Shown here: positions 45,838-54,664 of the stretch, in pieces
Position numbering within the stretch: the stretch's first letter is position 1
Layout: each line of letters starts with the position of its first letter
Origin: Roseiarcus sp963832305
GTDB lineage: Bacteria; Pseudomonadota; Alphaproteobacteria; Rhizobiales; Beijerinckiaceae
DNA: 64,000 nt
Assembly: GCA_963832305.1 (NCBI GenBank)
Contig: CAWHTU010000017.1
Coordinates: forward strand, 1 to 64,000
Reading direction: 5' to 3'
Position numbers and translations under genes: made by a program
Notes under the pieces: generated by a model
The model's database searches: none
The model's input: only the letters and a program-made list of their open reading frames with translations
Told to the model about the DNA's origin: nothing

Positions 45838-46623
45838 ATGCGATTGACTGAGGGCTTGCTGACACTCGCGCTTGTGATTGCGCCTATTTGTGCGGCCAGC
45901 GGCCAAGATATGATGCGCGGCGTCGACATGTCCTCGCCGGACATGACGACGGCGGAGATGACGCGCGCCGAGGTGGAAGCCGCAGTGGCCGCGGCGCCCC
46001 CGGGGCATGGGGCGGATCTTTCGGGCAAGCGTCTTTCCGGGCTCGATCTGTCGGGGCTTGACCTGTCGGGAGTGAATTTTCGCGCGGCGCGGCTGAACCA
46101 CGCGAACCTCTCGCATGGCAAGCTCGACGGGGCGACGCTGGACCAGGCATGGGCGCTTGGCGTCGATCTTACGGGAGCCAGCCTCATCAAGGCGAGCCTG
46201 TTCGCGACGCAAATGGCGGGCGCGCATCTCGACGGCGCCAATCTCTCGGGCGCCCGCGTCACCGCCGATTTGACCGGCGCGCACCTCGCCGGGGCCCGGT
46301 TCGAAAACGCCGATTGCAGCGCCGACGAAAAGAACCAGTCGATGGGCCTCATGCGGGCGACATTCAAATCCACCGACCTCAGCCGAGCGGATTTTTCGGG
46401 CGCCAATCTCGCGCGTGCGGACTTGCGTTTCGCCAAGCTTGCCGGGGCCAATCTCGCCGGCGCGACGCTGCGCGAAGCAGACGCAAGCGGAGCGGATTTG
46501 CGCGGCGCCCTTCTGGAAAGCGCCGACGCTTCGGGGTTGGATGTGGATTCCGCCCGCATCGACAGCGCGAGCGTCCCCTATCTCGCCAAGGCGGTTCATC
46601 TTGATCGCGCCTATCGCGAGTGA
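45838..46623 (+). CDS. Secreted pentapeptide-repeat protein
   Basis: The 261-residue protein has a signal peptide (MRLTEGLLTLALVIAPICAA). From about residue 60 on it shows many A(D/N)LXX pentapeptides, such as LSGLDLSGLDLSGVNFRAAR, LDGANLSGARVTADLTGAHL and FSGANLARADLRFAKLAGAN, giving two right-handed quadrilateral helices split by a Cys/Asp/Lys-rich insert near 158-165. Such proteins act as protein-binding or structural surfaces. It is convergent with the three-gene membrane set downstream of fhcC, with 37 bases between the stops. Confidence 0.88.
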   Translation: MRLTEGLLTLALVIAPICAASGQDMMRGVDMSSPDMTTAEMTRAEVEAAVAAAPPGHGADLSGKRLSGLDLSGLDLSGVNFRAARLNHANLSHGKLDGATLDQAWALGVDLTGASLIKASLFATQMAGAHLDGANLSGARVTADLTGAHLAGARFENADCSADEKNQSMGLMRATFKSTDLSRADFSGANLARADLRFAKLAGANLAGATLREADASGADLRGALLESADASGLDVDSARIDSASVPYLAKAVHLDRAYRE

Positions 46624-46660
46624 ACCCGACCGCCGCGCGTCGGCCGGGCGCCCCTCGGCT

Positions 46661-47275
46661 CTATTGCGCGTCTTTGGCGGGCATGCGTGGCGGAACGAGC
46701 GGTGAAAAATTGACGGTCTGATTCTCGCCATGCGCAGACTGAGGGTCGAGCGGACCGCCGGAAGACGGATCGCCGCCGCCGGTCGTCGTGATCGTCGATG
46801 GCGTGACTTCTCGAGCCGTGGCTTCCGCCGTCCCGCCTTGGCCATTGCCGAAATCTGCCGTGCGACCGCCCTGCGGCTTGCCCGCCGCGCTCGCCTTTAT
46901 CGCGGCCTCGGTCTTTTCTGCCAGCCTCGCGTTATATGGCAAACGATAGGCGCGCGGCACGCCGCTTGGAAAATTGTCGTCATCGAGCGCCTCGACCCAC
47001 AAATGGATCGCTCCGGGGTCGCCTTCCAGCGAGTGCGGCTCAACGATCCTGGCGCCCAAGAGCTTGAACTTCGCCGGTAGGGGATCGGTCGATGACCAAC
47101 CGAGGAGGCCTCGCGTGGCAAAAAAGCTGAGAGCGTAGAAGCCGCTGGTGAGCACGATGGCGCCGGCCTTTACCGGCCAGGGGATTCTTGCAAAGACGCA
47201 GATGACGAGCAGAAGGACGCCGAGCAGGGCATATGCGATCGACAGCCAGATGATGATGTCGGTAACGCTGGTCAA
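46661..47275 (-). CDS. Membrane protein, third partner of the TolQ-like set
   Basis: The 204-residue protein has two or three N-terminal membrane segments (DIIIWLSIAYALLGVLLLVI; AGAIVLTSGFYALSFFATRG), then a domain with KLLGARIVEPHSLEGDPGAI and ALDDDNFPSGVPRAYRLPYN, and a Gly/Thr-rich C-terminal tail. It is not recognised. Its start overlaps the stop of the upstream gene by 4 bases, so it is co-translated with the TolQ-like and YfaP-like partners. Confidence 0.75.
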   Translation of the reverse strand: MTSVTDIIIWLSIAYALLGVLLLVICVFARIPWPVKAGAIVLTSGFYALSFFATRGLLGWSSTDPLPAKFKLLGARIVEPHSLEGDPGAIHLWVEALDDDNFPSGVPRAYRLPYNARLAEKTEAAIKASAAGKPQGGRTADFGNGQGGTAEATAREVTPSTITTTGGGDPSSGGPLDPQSAHGENQTVNFSPLVPPRMPAKDAQ

Positions 47276-47940
47276 AGCTGCTTCACGTAGCCGGTTTTTG
47301 GATCGATATCGGCGCCATTGCGGCGCACATTGCGAAAGGTCTCCATCAGCGACTTCGGCCTGCTGTTGACGTCGATGACCTTGCCCCCGGCATCCAGCGT
47401 GAACCGCACCGCGGTCTTCTCATCGCCGGTGTGATTGACAAAGACTGTGTTGTCGAAAATCACCTGGGCCGTCGGATTGAGTTTCTGGACCTTGACCGTC
47501 GCGGGCACTGGCGTGTTGGTCGTCGCCACGAAATGGCTGACGTTGACGGTGTACTCGCCGGCGACGATGCCGCGAATGGTGACGATCTCCTCGCGAATCG
47601 GCGAGGAGATCTTCCTGTCGTTGACCACGATAAAGTCGTTGGCGCCGCCCCGGTCGTCGCGGTCGAGCACCAGGAAACCCGCTTCGCGATGGCGATACCA
47701 CGCGATGTTGCCCGCCGGATCCTGAACGAACAGATCGAGGTCGTCGGGATGATTGTCCGGCCAGTCCATCGTCACGAGGAATTCGGCTTTCGAGTTGACC
47801 TTGCCGTCCTTGGCCTCGGGCGAAATCGCCAGCAGCGCGAGGAAGAAGAGAAACGCGACAACCTGCAGCGCCTTGAAAAGCATCACGCTGAAAGGATCGA
47901 ATGGCTCCTCGCGCGGGTACAGGCCGAATTCATCGATCAT
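47272..47940 (-). CDS. Single-pass protein with DUF2135/YfaP-like domain, second partner
   Basis: The 222-residue protein has a short cytoplasmic start (MIDEFGLYPREEPFDPF), one membrane segment (MLFKALQVVAFLFFLALLAI) and a periplasmic beta domain. That domain carries PDDLDLFVQDPAGNIAWYRH and LVLDRDDRGGAND, recalling the DUF2135/YfaP pattern (LDLxVxDPxG). Topology matches ExbD/TolR, though no membrane Asp is visible. Stop and start overlap both neighbours by 4 bases. Function unknown. Confidence 0.75.
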   Translation of the reverse strand: MIDEFGLYPREEPFDPFSVMLFKALQVVAFLFFLALLAISPEAKDGKVNSKAEFLVTMDWPDNHPDDLDLFVQDPAGNIAWYRHREAGFLVLDRDDRGGANDFIVVNDRKISSPIREEIVTIRGIVAGEYTVNVSHFVATTNTPVPATVKVQKLNPTAQVIFDNTVFVNHTGDEKTAVRFTLDAGGKVIDVNSRPKSLMETFRNVRRNGADIDPKTGYVKQL

Positions 47941-48710
47941 GCGCCTGTTCCGATGCCGTGCGCCCGTTCCAGCGCCGGAACGACGCGCGTCTCGGTGAGC
48001 GTAACCGCGCGCGAGAACACTTTCGCGGTCGCGGAATCGAGCATGTAGTACTGGATCTTCAACAGGATGGAGCCGACGAGGCCGGCAAGCGTCGTGTACA
48101 TCGCCACCGCCATTCCGTCGCTCATCAGCCCCATCGAAGACTTCATCATCGACTTGTCGCTTGCGTCGAGCCCGGCGATCGGCGCCAGCATGATGATGAA
48201 GCCGATGATCGTCCCGAGCAGGCCGAGCTTCATGACCGTGTCGCTGGCGAACGCTCCGAAACCGTTGGAGCCGCGCAGGCGATCAGCGAGCGAGCGCAAG
48301 AGCAGCGTCTGATCGAGCCGCCCGCGCCCTTGTGTGCGCGCTTTCAGGGCAAGATCGCGGATGTGATCGGCGATAAGGCCGGCAGGGAGCGCCGTCGAAG
48401 GGTCGACCGCGGCAACGTCGGCGCCTCCCACCTCGATGCGGACCCCGACCTTCTGTCCAGCGTCGCCTTCGCGGGAAATGACCAGCGTTCGCCACAGGCA
48501 ATGGAGCGACGCCCCGACGTAGATCAGGGCGATCACCGATGAGAGATACGTCCGGTCCGAGACGACCATCAGGCGAATGAGGCCATAGCGCCACAGGAGG
48601 ATCGCCGCAAAAGCGGTGGCGCCGGTAAAGATCAGCCAGCGCAAGAGGGGCGCGCGATCCGCGCTGGACCAGGTGCGCCCGGGGTCCGGCGACAGGACGA
48701 CGGCAGTCAT
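47937..48710 (-). CDS. MotA/TolQ/ExbB-family proton channel-like protein
   Basis: The 257-residue protein has four membrane segments: about 21-44, 52-77, 150-175 and 185-217. The last two hold LGLLGTIIGFIIMLAPIAGL and GMAVAMYTTLAGLVGSILLK, the MotA/TolQ/ExbB core. This family couples proton flow to work on envelope partners. The start at 48710 is chosen because the upstream extension is non-hydrophobic and without family match. It lies 88 bases beyond fhcC and is coupled to two further genes, so it belongs to the fhc operon. Confidence 0.82.
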   Translation of the reverse strand: MTAVVLSPDPGRTWSSADRAPLLRWLIFTGATAFAAILLWRYGLIRLMVVSDRTYLSSVIALIYVGASLHCLWRTLVISREGDAGQKVGVRIEVGGADVAAVDPSTALPAGLIADHIRDLALKARTQGRGRLDQTLLLRSLADRLRGSNGFGAFASDTVMKLGLLGTIIGFIIMLAPIAGLDASDKSMMKSSMGLMSDGMAVAMYTTLAGLVGSILLKIQYYMLDSATAKVFSRAVTLTETRVVPALERAHGIGTGA

Positions 48711-48798
48711 GCCAGTTTCCTTCCCAAGGTCGTCCGCCCCCGCCAAGGAACCAAGGATAGCGCTCGCGCTGGCGAGCGCAAGCCGCCGCAGGTTGCGC

Positions 48799-49611
48799 TC
48801 ATCGGCTTGGCAGCAAGATCTCTCCCTTGCCGAGCGCGGCCAGATCGCCCGCGAGACGCCGCAACGGCCGGCGAAACAGCTTGGCAAGTTTCACGCTGGC
48901 GTGAGCGACGTAATCGGCCAGCAGCCGAGCCGCGACGAGGTCGTGCTCGCCGCAATCCCCGAAGGTCGGCGAAAGAAGCGTCGCGCCCCGCCCCAACAGG
49001 ATCGTGCCGCGGCCCATCAAATAGCCCGGCAGGTCACCCGCCTCTCCGCCGATCGCCAGGGTGCCTGCGATCATTCGGCTGCCGGCGTAGGCGCCGGCGC
49101 GACCCTCGATCAAAACGAAGCCCCGCCTCAGCCTGTCGCCGGCGCGCTGGCCTGCGTCGCCACCCACGCGCACAACGCCGCCGCTCATCCCGACCGTCTC
49201 GCCGCTCAACGGCCCCCCGAGCCGTTCGCCGGCGTCGCCCTCAATTTCCAGCATTCCGCCCCTCATCCCCGACCCGGCGAACGGGCCCGCGGCGCCGCGG
49301 ATGGTCAATTGTCCACCCGACATCAGGCGCCCCGCCTCCACGCCGACCCCGCCTTCGACGCGAACAGCTCCAGCGGACATGCCCATTCCGACGCGATCGA
49401 AACGCTCGCTGCCGCCCTCAATGACAATGGCGGCGGCATTGCCCTCGCGGATGCGGAAAACGTCTCCCGCCGTGACCCGGACGCGCGTTGTTCCCAGTTC
49501 GATCCCGGCGATTTCCGCGGCCGTCTTGTTGGCGAGATTCTGCGGGGTCAAAGACGACAGATCCAGGCGCTGGGCCGGAGCCGCGCGCAACGTGAAGGTC
49601 AACGGCCTCAC
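48799..49611 (-). CDS. fhcC: Formyltransferase/hydrolase complex subunit C
   Basis: FhcC is the structural beta-helix subunit of the Fhc complex. The 270-residue protein shows the Gly-rich repeats GGSERFDRVGMGMSAGAVRV, GGQLTIRGAAGPFAGSGMRG and GMSGGVVRVGGDAGQRAGDR, as in FwdC/GltB C-terminal domains. Overlaps fhcD by 4 bases. The complex hydrolyses formyl-methanofuran analogue to formate. Confidence 0.95.
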   Translation of the reverse strand: MRPLTFTLRAAPAQRLDLSSLTPQNLANKTAAEIAGIELGTTRVRVTAGDVFRIREGNAAAIVIEGGSERFDRVGMGMSAGAVRVEGGVGVEAGRLMSGGQLTIRGAAGPFAGSGMRGGMLEIEGDAGERLGGPLSGETVGMSGGVVRVGGDAGQRAGDRLRRGFVLIEGRAGAYAGSRMIAGTLAIGGEAGDLPGYLMGRGTILLGRGATLLSPTFGDCGEHDLVAARLLADYVAHASVKLAKLFRRPLRRLAGDLAALGKGEILLPSR

Positions 49612-50519
49612 GGCAGGAGATCCTTCAGGTGATAGTGGTGGCGGCCAAGCTTGCCGCCGTAATTGCCGGCGCCGACGCGCAAGGCGCCACGGTCAGGACC
49701 CAGTTCGACAATCGCGGCGAGGCCCGCGCGCATCGCTCCAGCGACGGCGTCGCTGGTGAGGCCATCGATGACGATTTCGAGCACAGAGGCGATCTCGGGG
49801 CCGAGAGCGCTGTCGATCGCGCCCTTTAAGGTCGGGCAATAGGCGTCGTTGGTCGAGGCGCCAGCGCCCTTGTATTTCGAGCCGACCTTCGACCCCGAGC
49901 GTGCGATGCCGCCCGGAAATGGCATGATGACGTCGCCGACCCCGCGCATCGCCTTAACCGCCGCCTCCGTCGCCGCAAGAGTCTTCGCCGCGCTCGCGCC
50001 CATGACAATGAGGTTGCCGCCGCCGACCGCGCTCTTGGTGAGATGGACTGTCGATTCGCAGACGAACTCTCCGTCCATGACCGGCACGCGCCAGTAGCGG
50101 CGGGGGCCGAGCCGTTTGGCGATCTGCCAGCCGTCGCCGAAAAAGCGGATCGCCGCGCCGAGCTTGAGCGTGTCTTCCCCCGCGTCGAGCCCCGCGTAAC
50201 AGGCCGAGCCTGGGCTCGTAAGCACGCATTGTCCGACGCGGTTTTGCAACTGCTTCTGCAACTCCGTGGTCGAGACAGCGAACAGCAGCACCCGCACGCC
50301 GGGCCGTCCGTCCGGCGTGTCTCGCGGCGACCGGAGACTCTCCACTCCCGCCTCGCAGCCGCACCCGATCACCGAGGTGGCGAAACCCGTCATGGTCGTG
50401 GCCGCCTGCGCCGCCCAGCGCATGGTCGGCGCGGTGATGACGATTGCGGTCGCGCGCATGTCGAAAGCTTCCGCGAACGTGTCGTCGATCGCGACTCCGT
50501 TGACGGTCAGCGTGCGCAT
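49608..50519 (-). CDS. fhcD: Formylmethanofuran:H4MPT formyltransferase, Fhc subunit D
   Basis: FhcD moves the formyl group from formyl-H4MPT to the methanofuran analogue. The 303-residue product has the Ftr layout: VNGVAIDDTFAEAFDMRATA at the start, QLQNRVGQCVLTSPGSACYA in the middle and SKYKGAGASTNDAYCPTLKG in the second lobe. Overlaps fhcA by 13 bases and fhcC by 4. Confidence 0.97.
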   Translation of the reverse strand: MRTLTVNGVAIDDTFAEAFDMRATAIVITAPTMRWAAQAATTMTGFATSVIGCGCEAGVESLRSPRDTPDGRPGVRVLLFAVSTTELQKQLQNRVGQCVLTSPGSACYAGLDAGEDTLKLGAAIRFFGDGWQIAKRLGPRRYWRVPVMDGEFVCESTVHLTKSAVGGGNLIVMGASAAKTLAATEAAVKAMRGVGDVIMPFPGGIARSGSKVGSKYKGAGASTNDAYCPTLKGAIDSALGPEIASVLEIVIDGLTSDAVAGAMRAGLAAIVELGPDRGALRVGAGNYGGKLGRHHYHLKDLLP

Positions 50520-52144
50520 GCCACGGACTCGAACGGTTGCGGCCGGCCGACGGCGCCATCCGGCACGCGCATCAAATCGGACGACAGTCCATAGCGTTCG
50601 TCGTAGTATTCCCTCATTCGCCGTTGCATCGAAGCCTCGACGGCAGGCGTTGCATGCAACGCCCGGCCGAACCGATAGTGCGTCACCGCGCCGTCGCGCA
50701 CCACGAGATCGCCGTCCTTATAGACGCGAGCCGCGGCCCGGAACATCTGCGCGATGTCCTTGCCGGGACGATAGAGGGCGACATCGGCGCGCGCGCCGAC
50801 GCCGAGATGCCCGCGGTTGGGGAGGCCGAGCAGTTTGGCAGGCGCCGCGCGGGTCATCGTCGCGATCTCGTTCAGTGTATATTCGCGCCTCAGCGACGGA
50901 AGCGTGGTCACCGCGACCGCGGCCGCTGGCAGCCGCGACAGCCATTGGGCCCGCACGTCCTTGTCCATCAGCAGCGCAAATATCTCGGGGTATGCCGTAA
51001 ATGGAGCGCCGTTCGGGTGATCGGTGGTGAAGAACACCCGCCAGGGATCGTCGACGAGCAGGAACAGTTCCAATCCAACGGCGAATTGCACGGCGTTATG
51101 AAAACTGCCCGCGCGATATTCGTAGGGGACGATGCCGGCGCCGTTCGCGTCCCCGTCGATGATCGCGTATTTCTTTGGCCGCGCCTGACCCCGGGCGGAG
51201 AATTGCCGCAGCACGTCGGATGAAACCGTCACCGTCTGTCCGAACATCACCTGCCCAACGTCGACGGTGACGTTCTTTGCCGCATTGACGGCTTCGGCGA
51301 GCCGAGGCGCTTCAGACGAGAAGCCCTGCGGGCCCTCTTTGCCGTAGCCGTAGAACTGGAGATGCGCCAGATGCAGCGGCAAATCATCGGCTGCGGCAAT
51401 CGTCGTCAGCGCAGTCTCATAGTTTCCGGGCAAGCCGAGATTATTGCAATGAACATGCAGCGGATGCGGCGCGCCGGTCTCGTGGACCGCCCTCTGCAAA
51501 GCTCTGACGATCTGGCGGCTCGTCAAGCCGTAGAAGGGGACAACGTCGTCAAACGAAAAGCTGCGCACGTTCTCCTTGAACGCAGCGACGCCGCCCGCGT
51601 TGACGACCTTGATCCCGAGCGCCCGCGTCGTCTCGAGCGTCCAGGCGACGTGATCGCGGATCGCGCTCGCGCCCTGCCCGGAGCGCATCAGACCGAGCAG
51701 GAAATCGTCATTGCCGAGAACGGTCAGGATGGCCTTGTCGATGATCGGAGTGTCGGCGAGTTCGAGGTGCGCGTGCAGCGCATGATGCGGCTCGACCGCC
51801 GGCTCGACCACCGTCGTAAAGCCCATCTGCGCGTAGAGGCAACCGGTCTCGAAGGTCGACCAGCCTGCATTGGAGAGGGGCGTGGCCGCGGAACGGCGCG
51901 CATGGGCGCGATGCTGTTCGGGCAACATGAGGCGAGCGGTATTCACGTTTGCGCTGGCGATATGTGAGTGGATGTCGATGCCGCCAGCCATCGCCACGAG
52001 GCCGCTCGCATCCACTGTCTCATCGGCCGCGGCGCCGTTCGGCGGGGGCGCAACGATCTTATCGCCGCGTATCCAAAGATCGCCGATTTCGTCGCGCCGG
52101 TTGGCGGGATCGACGATATGCGCGCCTTGGATGCGGGTCAGCAT
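50507..52144 (-). CDS. fhcA: Formylmethanofuran dehydrogenase-like subunit A (Fhc hydrolase)
   Basis: FhcA is the metal-dependent amidohydrolase that releases formate from the formylated methanofuran analogue. The 545-residue protein starts MLTRIQGAHIVDPANRRDEI (52144; a longer frame adds an Arg-rich leader) and keeps the HxH metal site GGIDIHSHIA, HVHCNNLG and FFTTDHPNG. The start overlaps fhcB by 7 bases. Confidence 0.97.
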   Translation of the reverse strand: MLTRIQGAHIVDPANRRDEIGDLWIRGDKIVAPPPNGAAADETVDASGLVAMAGGIDIHSHIASANVNTARLMLPEQHRAHARRSAATPLSNAGWSTFETGCLYAQMGFTTVVEPAVEPHHALHAHLELADTPIIDKAILTVLGNDDFLLGLMRSGQGASAIRDHVAWTLETTRALGIKVVNAGGVAAFKENVRSFSFDDVVPFYGLTSRQIVRALQRAVHETGAPHPLHVHCNNLGLPGNYETALTTIAAADDLPLHLAHLQFYGYGKEGPQGFSSEAPRLAEAVNAAKNVTVDVGQVMFGQTVTVSSDVLRQFSARGQARPKKYAIIDGDANGAGIVPYEYRAGSFHNAVQFAVGLELFLLVDDPWRVFFTTDHPNGAPFTAYPEIFALLMDKDVRAQWLSRLPAAAVAVTTLPSLRREYTLNEIATMTRAAPAKLLGLPNRGHLGVGARADVALYRPGKDIAQMFRAAARVYKDGDLVVRDGAVTHYRFGRALHATPAVEASMQRRMREYYDERYGLSSDLMRVPDGAVGRPQPFESVACAR

Positions 52145-53277
52145 GGTAAAGCGTTTGCGTCTTCGAGGCATGCGCCGATACGCGCGAGAACCTGCGCAAC
52201 GCTCGGCGCGGCGCTGCGTCTCGCGGCGGGCGCGGCAACCAGCGCCCCGGCGTCGGAAGAGTGCACGACCCCGTCATGATCGACGCCGGGACGTCCGATC
52301 GCGATACGGACATTCGGCTCCGGGGCGAATCGGATCGTTTGCTCGCACACAGCGATGAAGTTCACCGCGCTCCGCCACGCCGGCGGGGCCGCTCCGAAGG
52401 CGGAGATCCACAATGCGCAATCCGTTTCCCCGGAAGCAACGAGACGTTCGGCGTCGAAACGCCAGGGGTCATGGACGGGAGCTCCTGCGCCGAACCCGGT
52501 TCGCATCGGGAACCCCGTCATCCAGCCGCAAGCAGCCAGCACGCCCGCGCCATTGTCGGGCGCGGCCAGCGGCAATGTCGAGAAACGAGTCGTCTCGTTT
52601 AATTCGCGCACCAAGCCGTTGAGCATCTCGATCTCGAGCGCCCCGAGACTCGAGGCCGTCCAAACCGCCACCCCGAAGCGGGCGCCTTTCAAAATTGCCA
52701 CGAGCGCGTCGAGCGCGGGCAAAGGAAGTTGGGCTTGCGCGACAGGACGTCCTTTGACCCGCGCGCGCAACGCCGCCAGGTTGGCGGCAAGGGTTGAGCC
52801 AAGGCCGGCGGCGATGACCTCGATATGGCCGTCGAACCCAGGAAGTTTTCCGTCGGCCTGCGGCGCCAACCAGACGATGCGGCGCGCGACGTCCACGCCT
52901 TCCGGCCTTGCGGGCGGCCGCAGAAGCCGCTCGTTAAGACCAGGCCAAGTGTGCAGCAAGCCGTCGCCCACGAGCAGCACGACGTCGGCCCGCACCCGCG
53001 CCTCCCCGGGCGCCATCAGCATGACGCCGGTTTCGCGCAGGCAGTCGAGATCCCGCATCAGCTCCGCCGAATGCATGTGATCGATAACGCCGCCGACCCG
53101 TTCGGCGAGCGCGATGGCCGCCCTCGCTCCCTCGATATCGGCGCCAAGTCCCGCGATGAGCGGTTGACGGCTTCGCGCCAGAAGTCGAGCCGCGGCGACG
53201 GCCGCGTCTTCGAGCGACGCGGGCGCTCCGTCAATCGATGCTGCGGCCTCGCCGCCGATTGGATCTTTCAGCGACAT
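52138..53277 (-). CDS. fhcB: Formylmethanofuran dehydrogenase-like subunit B
   Basis: FhcB resembles the redox subunit FwdB but, in methylotrophs, works without the tungsten/molybdenum pterin centre, as a structural part of the Fhc complex. The 379-residue protein, shorter than archaeal FwdB, reads ARSRQPLIAGLGADIEGARA, ADVVLLVGDGLLHTWPGLNE and FRFAPEPNVRIAIGRPGVDH-like segments near the C-terminus. First gene of fhcBADC. Confidence 0.93.
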   Translation of the reverse strand: MSLKDPIGGEAAASIDGAPASLEDAAVAAARLLARSRQPLIAGLGADIEGARAAIALAERVGGVIDHMHSAELMRDLDCLRETGVMLMAPGEARVRADVVLLVGDGLLHTWPGLNERLLRPPARPEGVDVARRIVWLAPQADGKLPGFDGHIEVIAAGLGSTLAANLAALRARVKGRPVAQAQLPLPALDALVAILKGARFGVAVWTASSLGALEIEMLNGLVRELNETTRFSTLPLAAPDNGAGVLAACGWMTGFPMRTGFGAGAPVHDPWRFDAERLVASGETDCALWISAFGAAPPAWRSAVNFIAVCEQTIRFAPEPNVRIAIGRPGVDHDGVVHSSDAGALVAAPAARRSAAPSVAQVLARIGACLEDANALPC

Positions 53278-53545
53278 GCGCTCCGCCCGATTGGCTCCGT
53301 GTCAGCCGAACATCGATGCCGGCGATCGCATGCCACGTCCAGAATTTGAGACTGGACTGGACAAATCGACAGTCCGCAGGTTCAATCACATCGCGATCGA
53401 TTGCAGCCTAGCGGCAAACAATAACTTACTCCAAGGAAATGCCTAGCCCCGGCCGCCCAGTTCGCTCCGCCTTCAGGCCGCCCGGATCGCACGCGGCCGC
53501 GCCACGCGCTCTCCTCTCCAACGGCCGAGCGCCGGCGTCGGGCCG
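53278..53545. promoter_or_regulatory. Bidirectional promoter region, fhcB and orf17
   Basis: These 268 bases separate the divergent fhc and orf17-mch operons and must hold both promoters. No clear operator is visible. Confidence 0.5.
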
Positions 53546-54664
53546 ATGACCGATTGTCCGGCAATCATCGTCGCGGCCTACTCGGCGCGCGCGCTCGCGT
53601 CGGCCGCCAGCCGCGCCGGATTCGCTCCCCTGTCGATCGATGTTTTTGGCGACGAGGACACGAGGGAGGCGAGTTCCGACTCGGTGAAGCTCGACGGTGG
53701 ACTGTCAGACGGACTGACGCCCGACAAAGTGGTCGGCGCCGTTGAGATGATGATAAGCGCCCATCGTCCGATTGGGCTGGTCTATGGATCCGGTTTTGAG
53801 CATCAGCCGGAAATAATCGCTGCGATCGGCCGCAGCACACGGATCTTCGGCAATGAAGCGGAAAGCCTGAAGCGCGCCAAGGATCCGCTCGCGCTCGCGC
53901 GCCTTTGCGAAGCGAATGGCGTGCGGCACCCCGCAATTTCGTTTGCGCCCCCAGACAAACCGGAACTTTGGCTGATGAAGAAGCGGGGCGGCGCCGGCGG
54001 CGCCCATATAGCCGCGGCTGCAAGGGCAAGCGACGTCCCGCCGGACTGCTATTTTCAACGTCGCGTTGCCGGAGAGAGTATCTCGGCGCTATTCCTCGCG
54101 AGCAAGAAAGAAGTCGAGATCATCGGCCACAGCATGCAGTGGACGGCGCCAACGCCGGCGTCGCCGTTTCGATATGGCGGCGCTGCCGGACCCGTCGACC
54201 TCGACCTTGCGCAAACGCGAGAAATCGCTCGCGCCGTCGCTTCGATGGCTTCTGAACTGGATCTCGTCGGCCTCAACAGCGCTGATTTTCTGGTTTCAGC
54301 CGACGCGCTTTGGCTCATCGAGATCAACCCGCGGCCGGGCGCAACGCTCGATCTGTTTGAAACGAACGAGGGGACCCTGTTTGCGAGTCACGTCGCCGCC
54401 TGCGAGGGGCGTCTGGCGCCGGCTGCGCCGAGCTTGGGCGTCAAGACGGCCGAAATCATTTACGCCCCTTGCGACATTGTCTTGCGCAAGGATCGGAACT
54501 GGCCGGATTGGATGGTTGATCGACCGTCGCCCGGGACGCGCATCGCGGCCGGCGATCCTCTATGCACCACGCTCGGCTCTGGCGCGACCCTCGAATTGGC
54601 GCGAAGCTGCGCCTATGAACGGGCGCGAAAAATCATCGCCCTCGTTCGGGAGGCGGAAGATTGA
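53546..54664 (+). CDS. orf17: ATP-grasp protein of the C1 cluster (orf17)
   Basis: The 372-residue protein has the ATP-grasp layout: N-terminal TDCPAIIVAAYSARALASAA, ATP-binding WLMKKRGGAGGAHIAAAARA, CYFQRRVAGESISALFLA, and metal-binding LWLIEINPRPGATLDLFE. It corresponds to orf17 of methylotroph clusters; archaeal relatives include MfnD (tyramine-glutamate ligase), so a ligase step in methanofuran analogue synthesis is inferred. Its stop overlaps the mch start by 4 bases. Confidence 0.87.
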   Translation: MTDCPAIIVAAYSARALASAASRAGFAPLSIDVFGDEDTREASSDSVKLDGGLSDGLTPDKVVGAVEMMISAHRPIGLVYGSGFEHQPEIIAAIGRSTRIFGNEAESLKRAKDPLALARLCEANGVRHPAISFAPPDKPELWLMKKRGGAGGAHIAAAARASDVPPDCYFQRRVAGESISALFLASKKEVEIIGHSMQWTAPTPASPFRYGGAAGPVDLDLAQTREIARAVASMASELDLVGLNSADFLVSADALWLIEINPRPGATLDLFETNEGTLFASHVAACEGRLAPAAPSLGVKTAEIIYAPCDIVLRKDRNWPDWMVDRPSPGTRIAAGDPLCTTLGSGATLELARSCAYERARKIIALVREAED

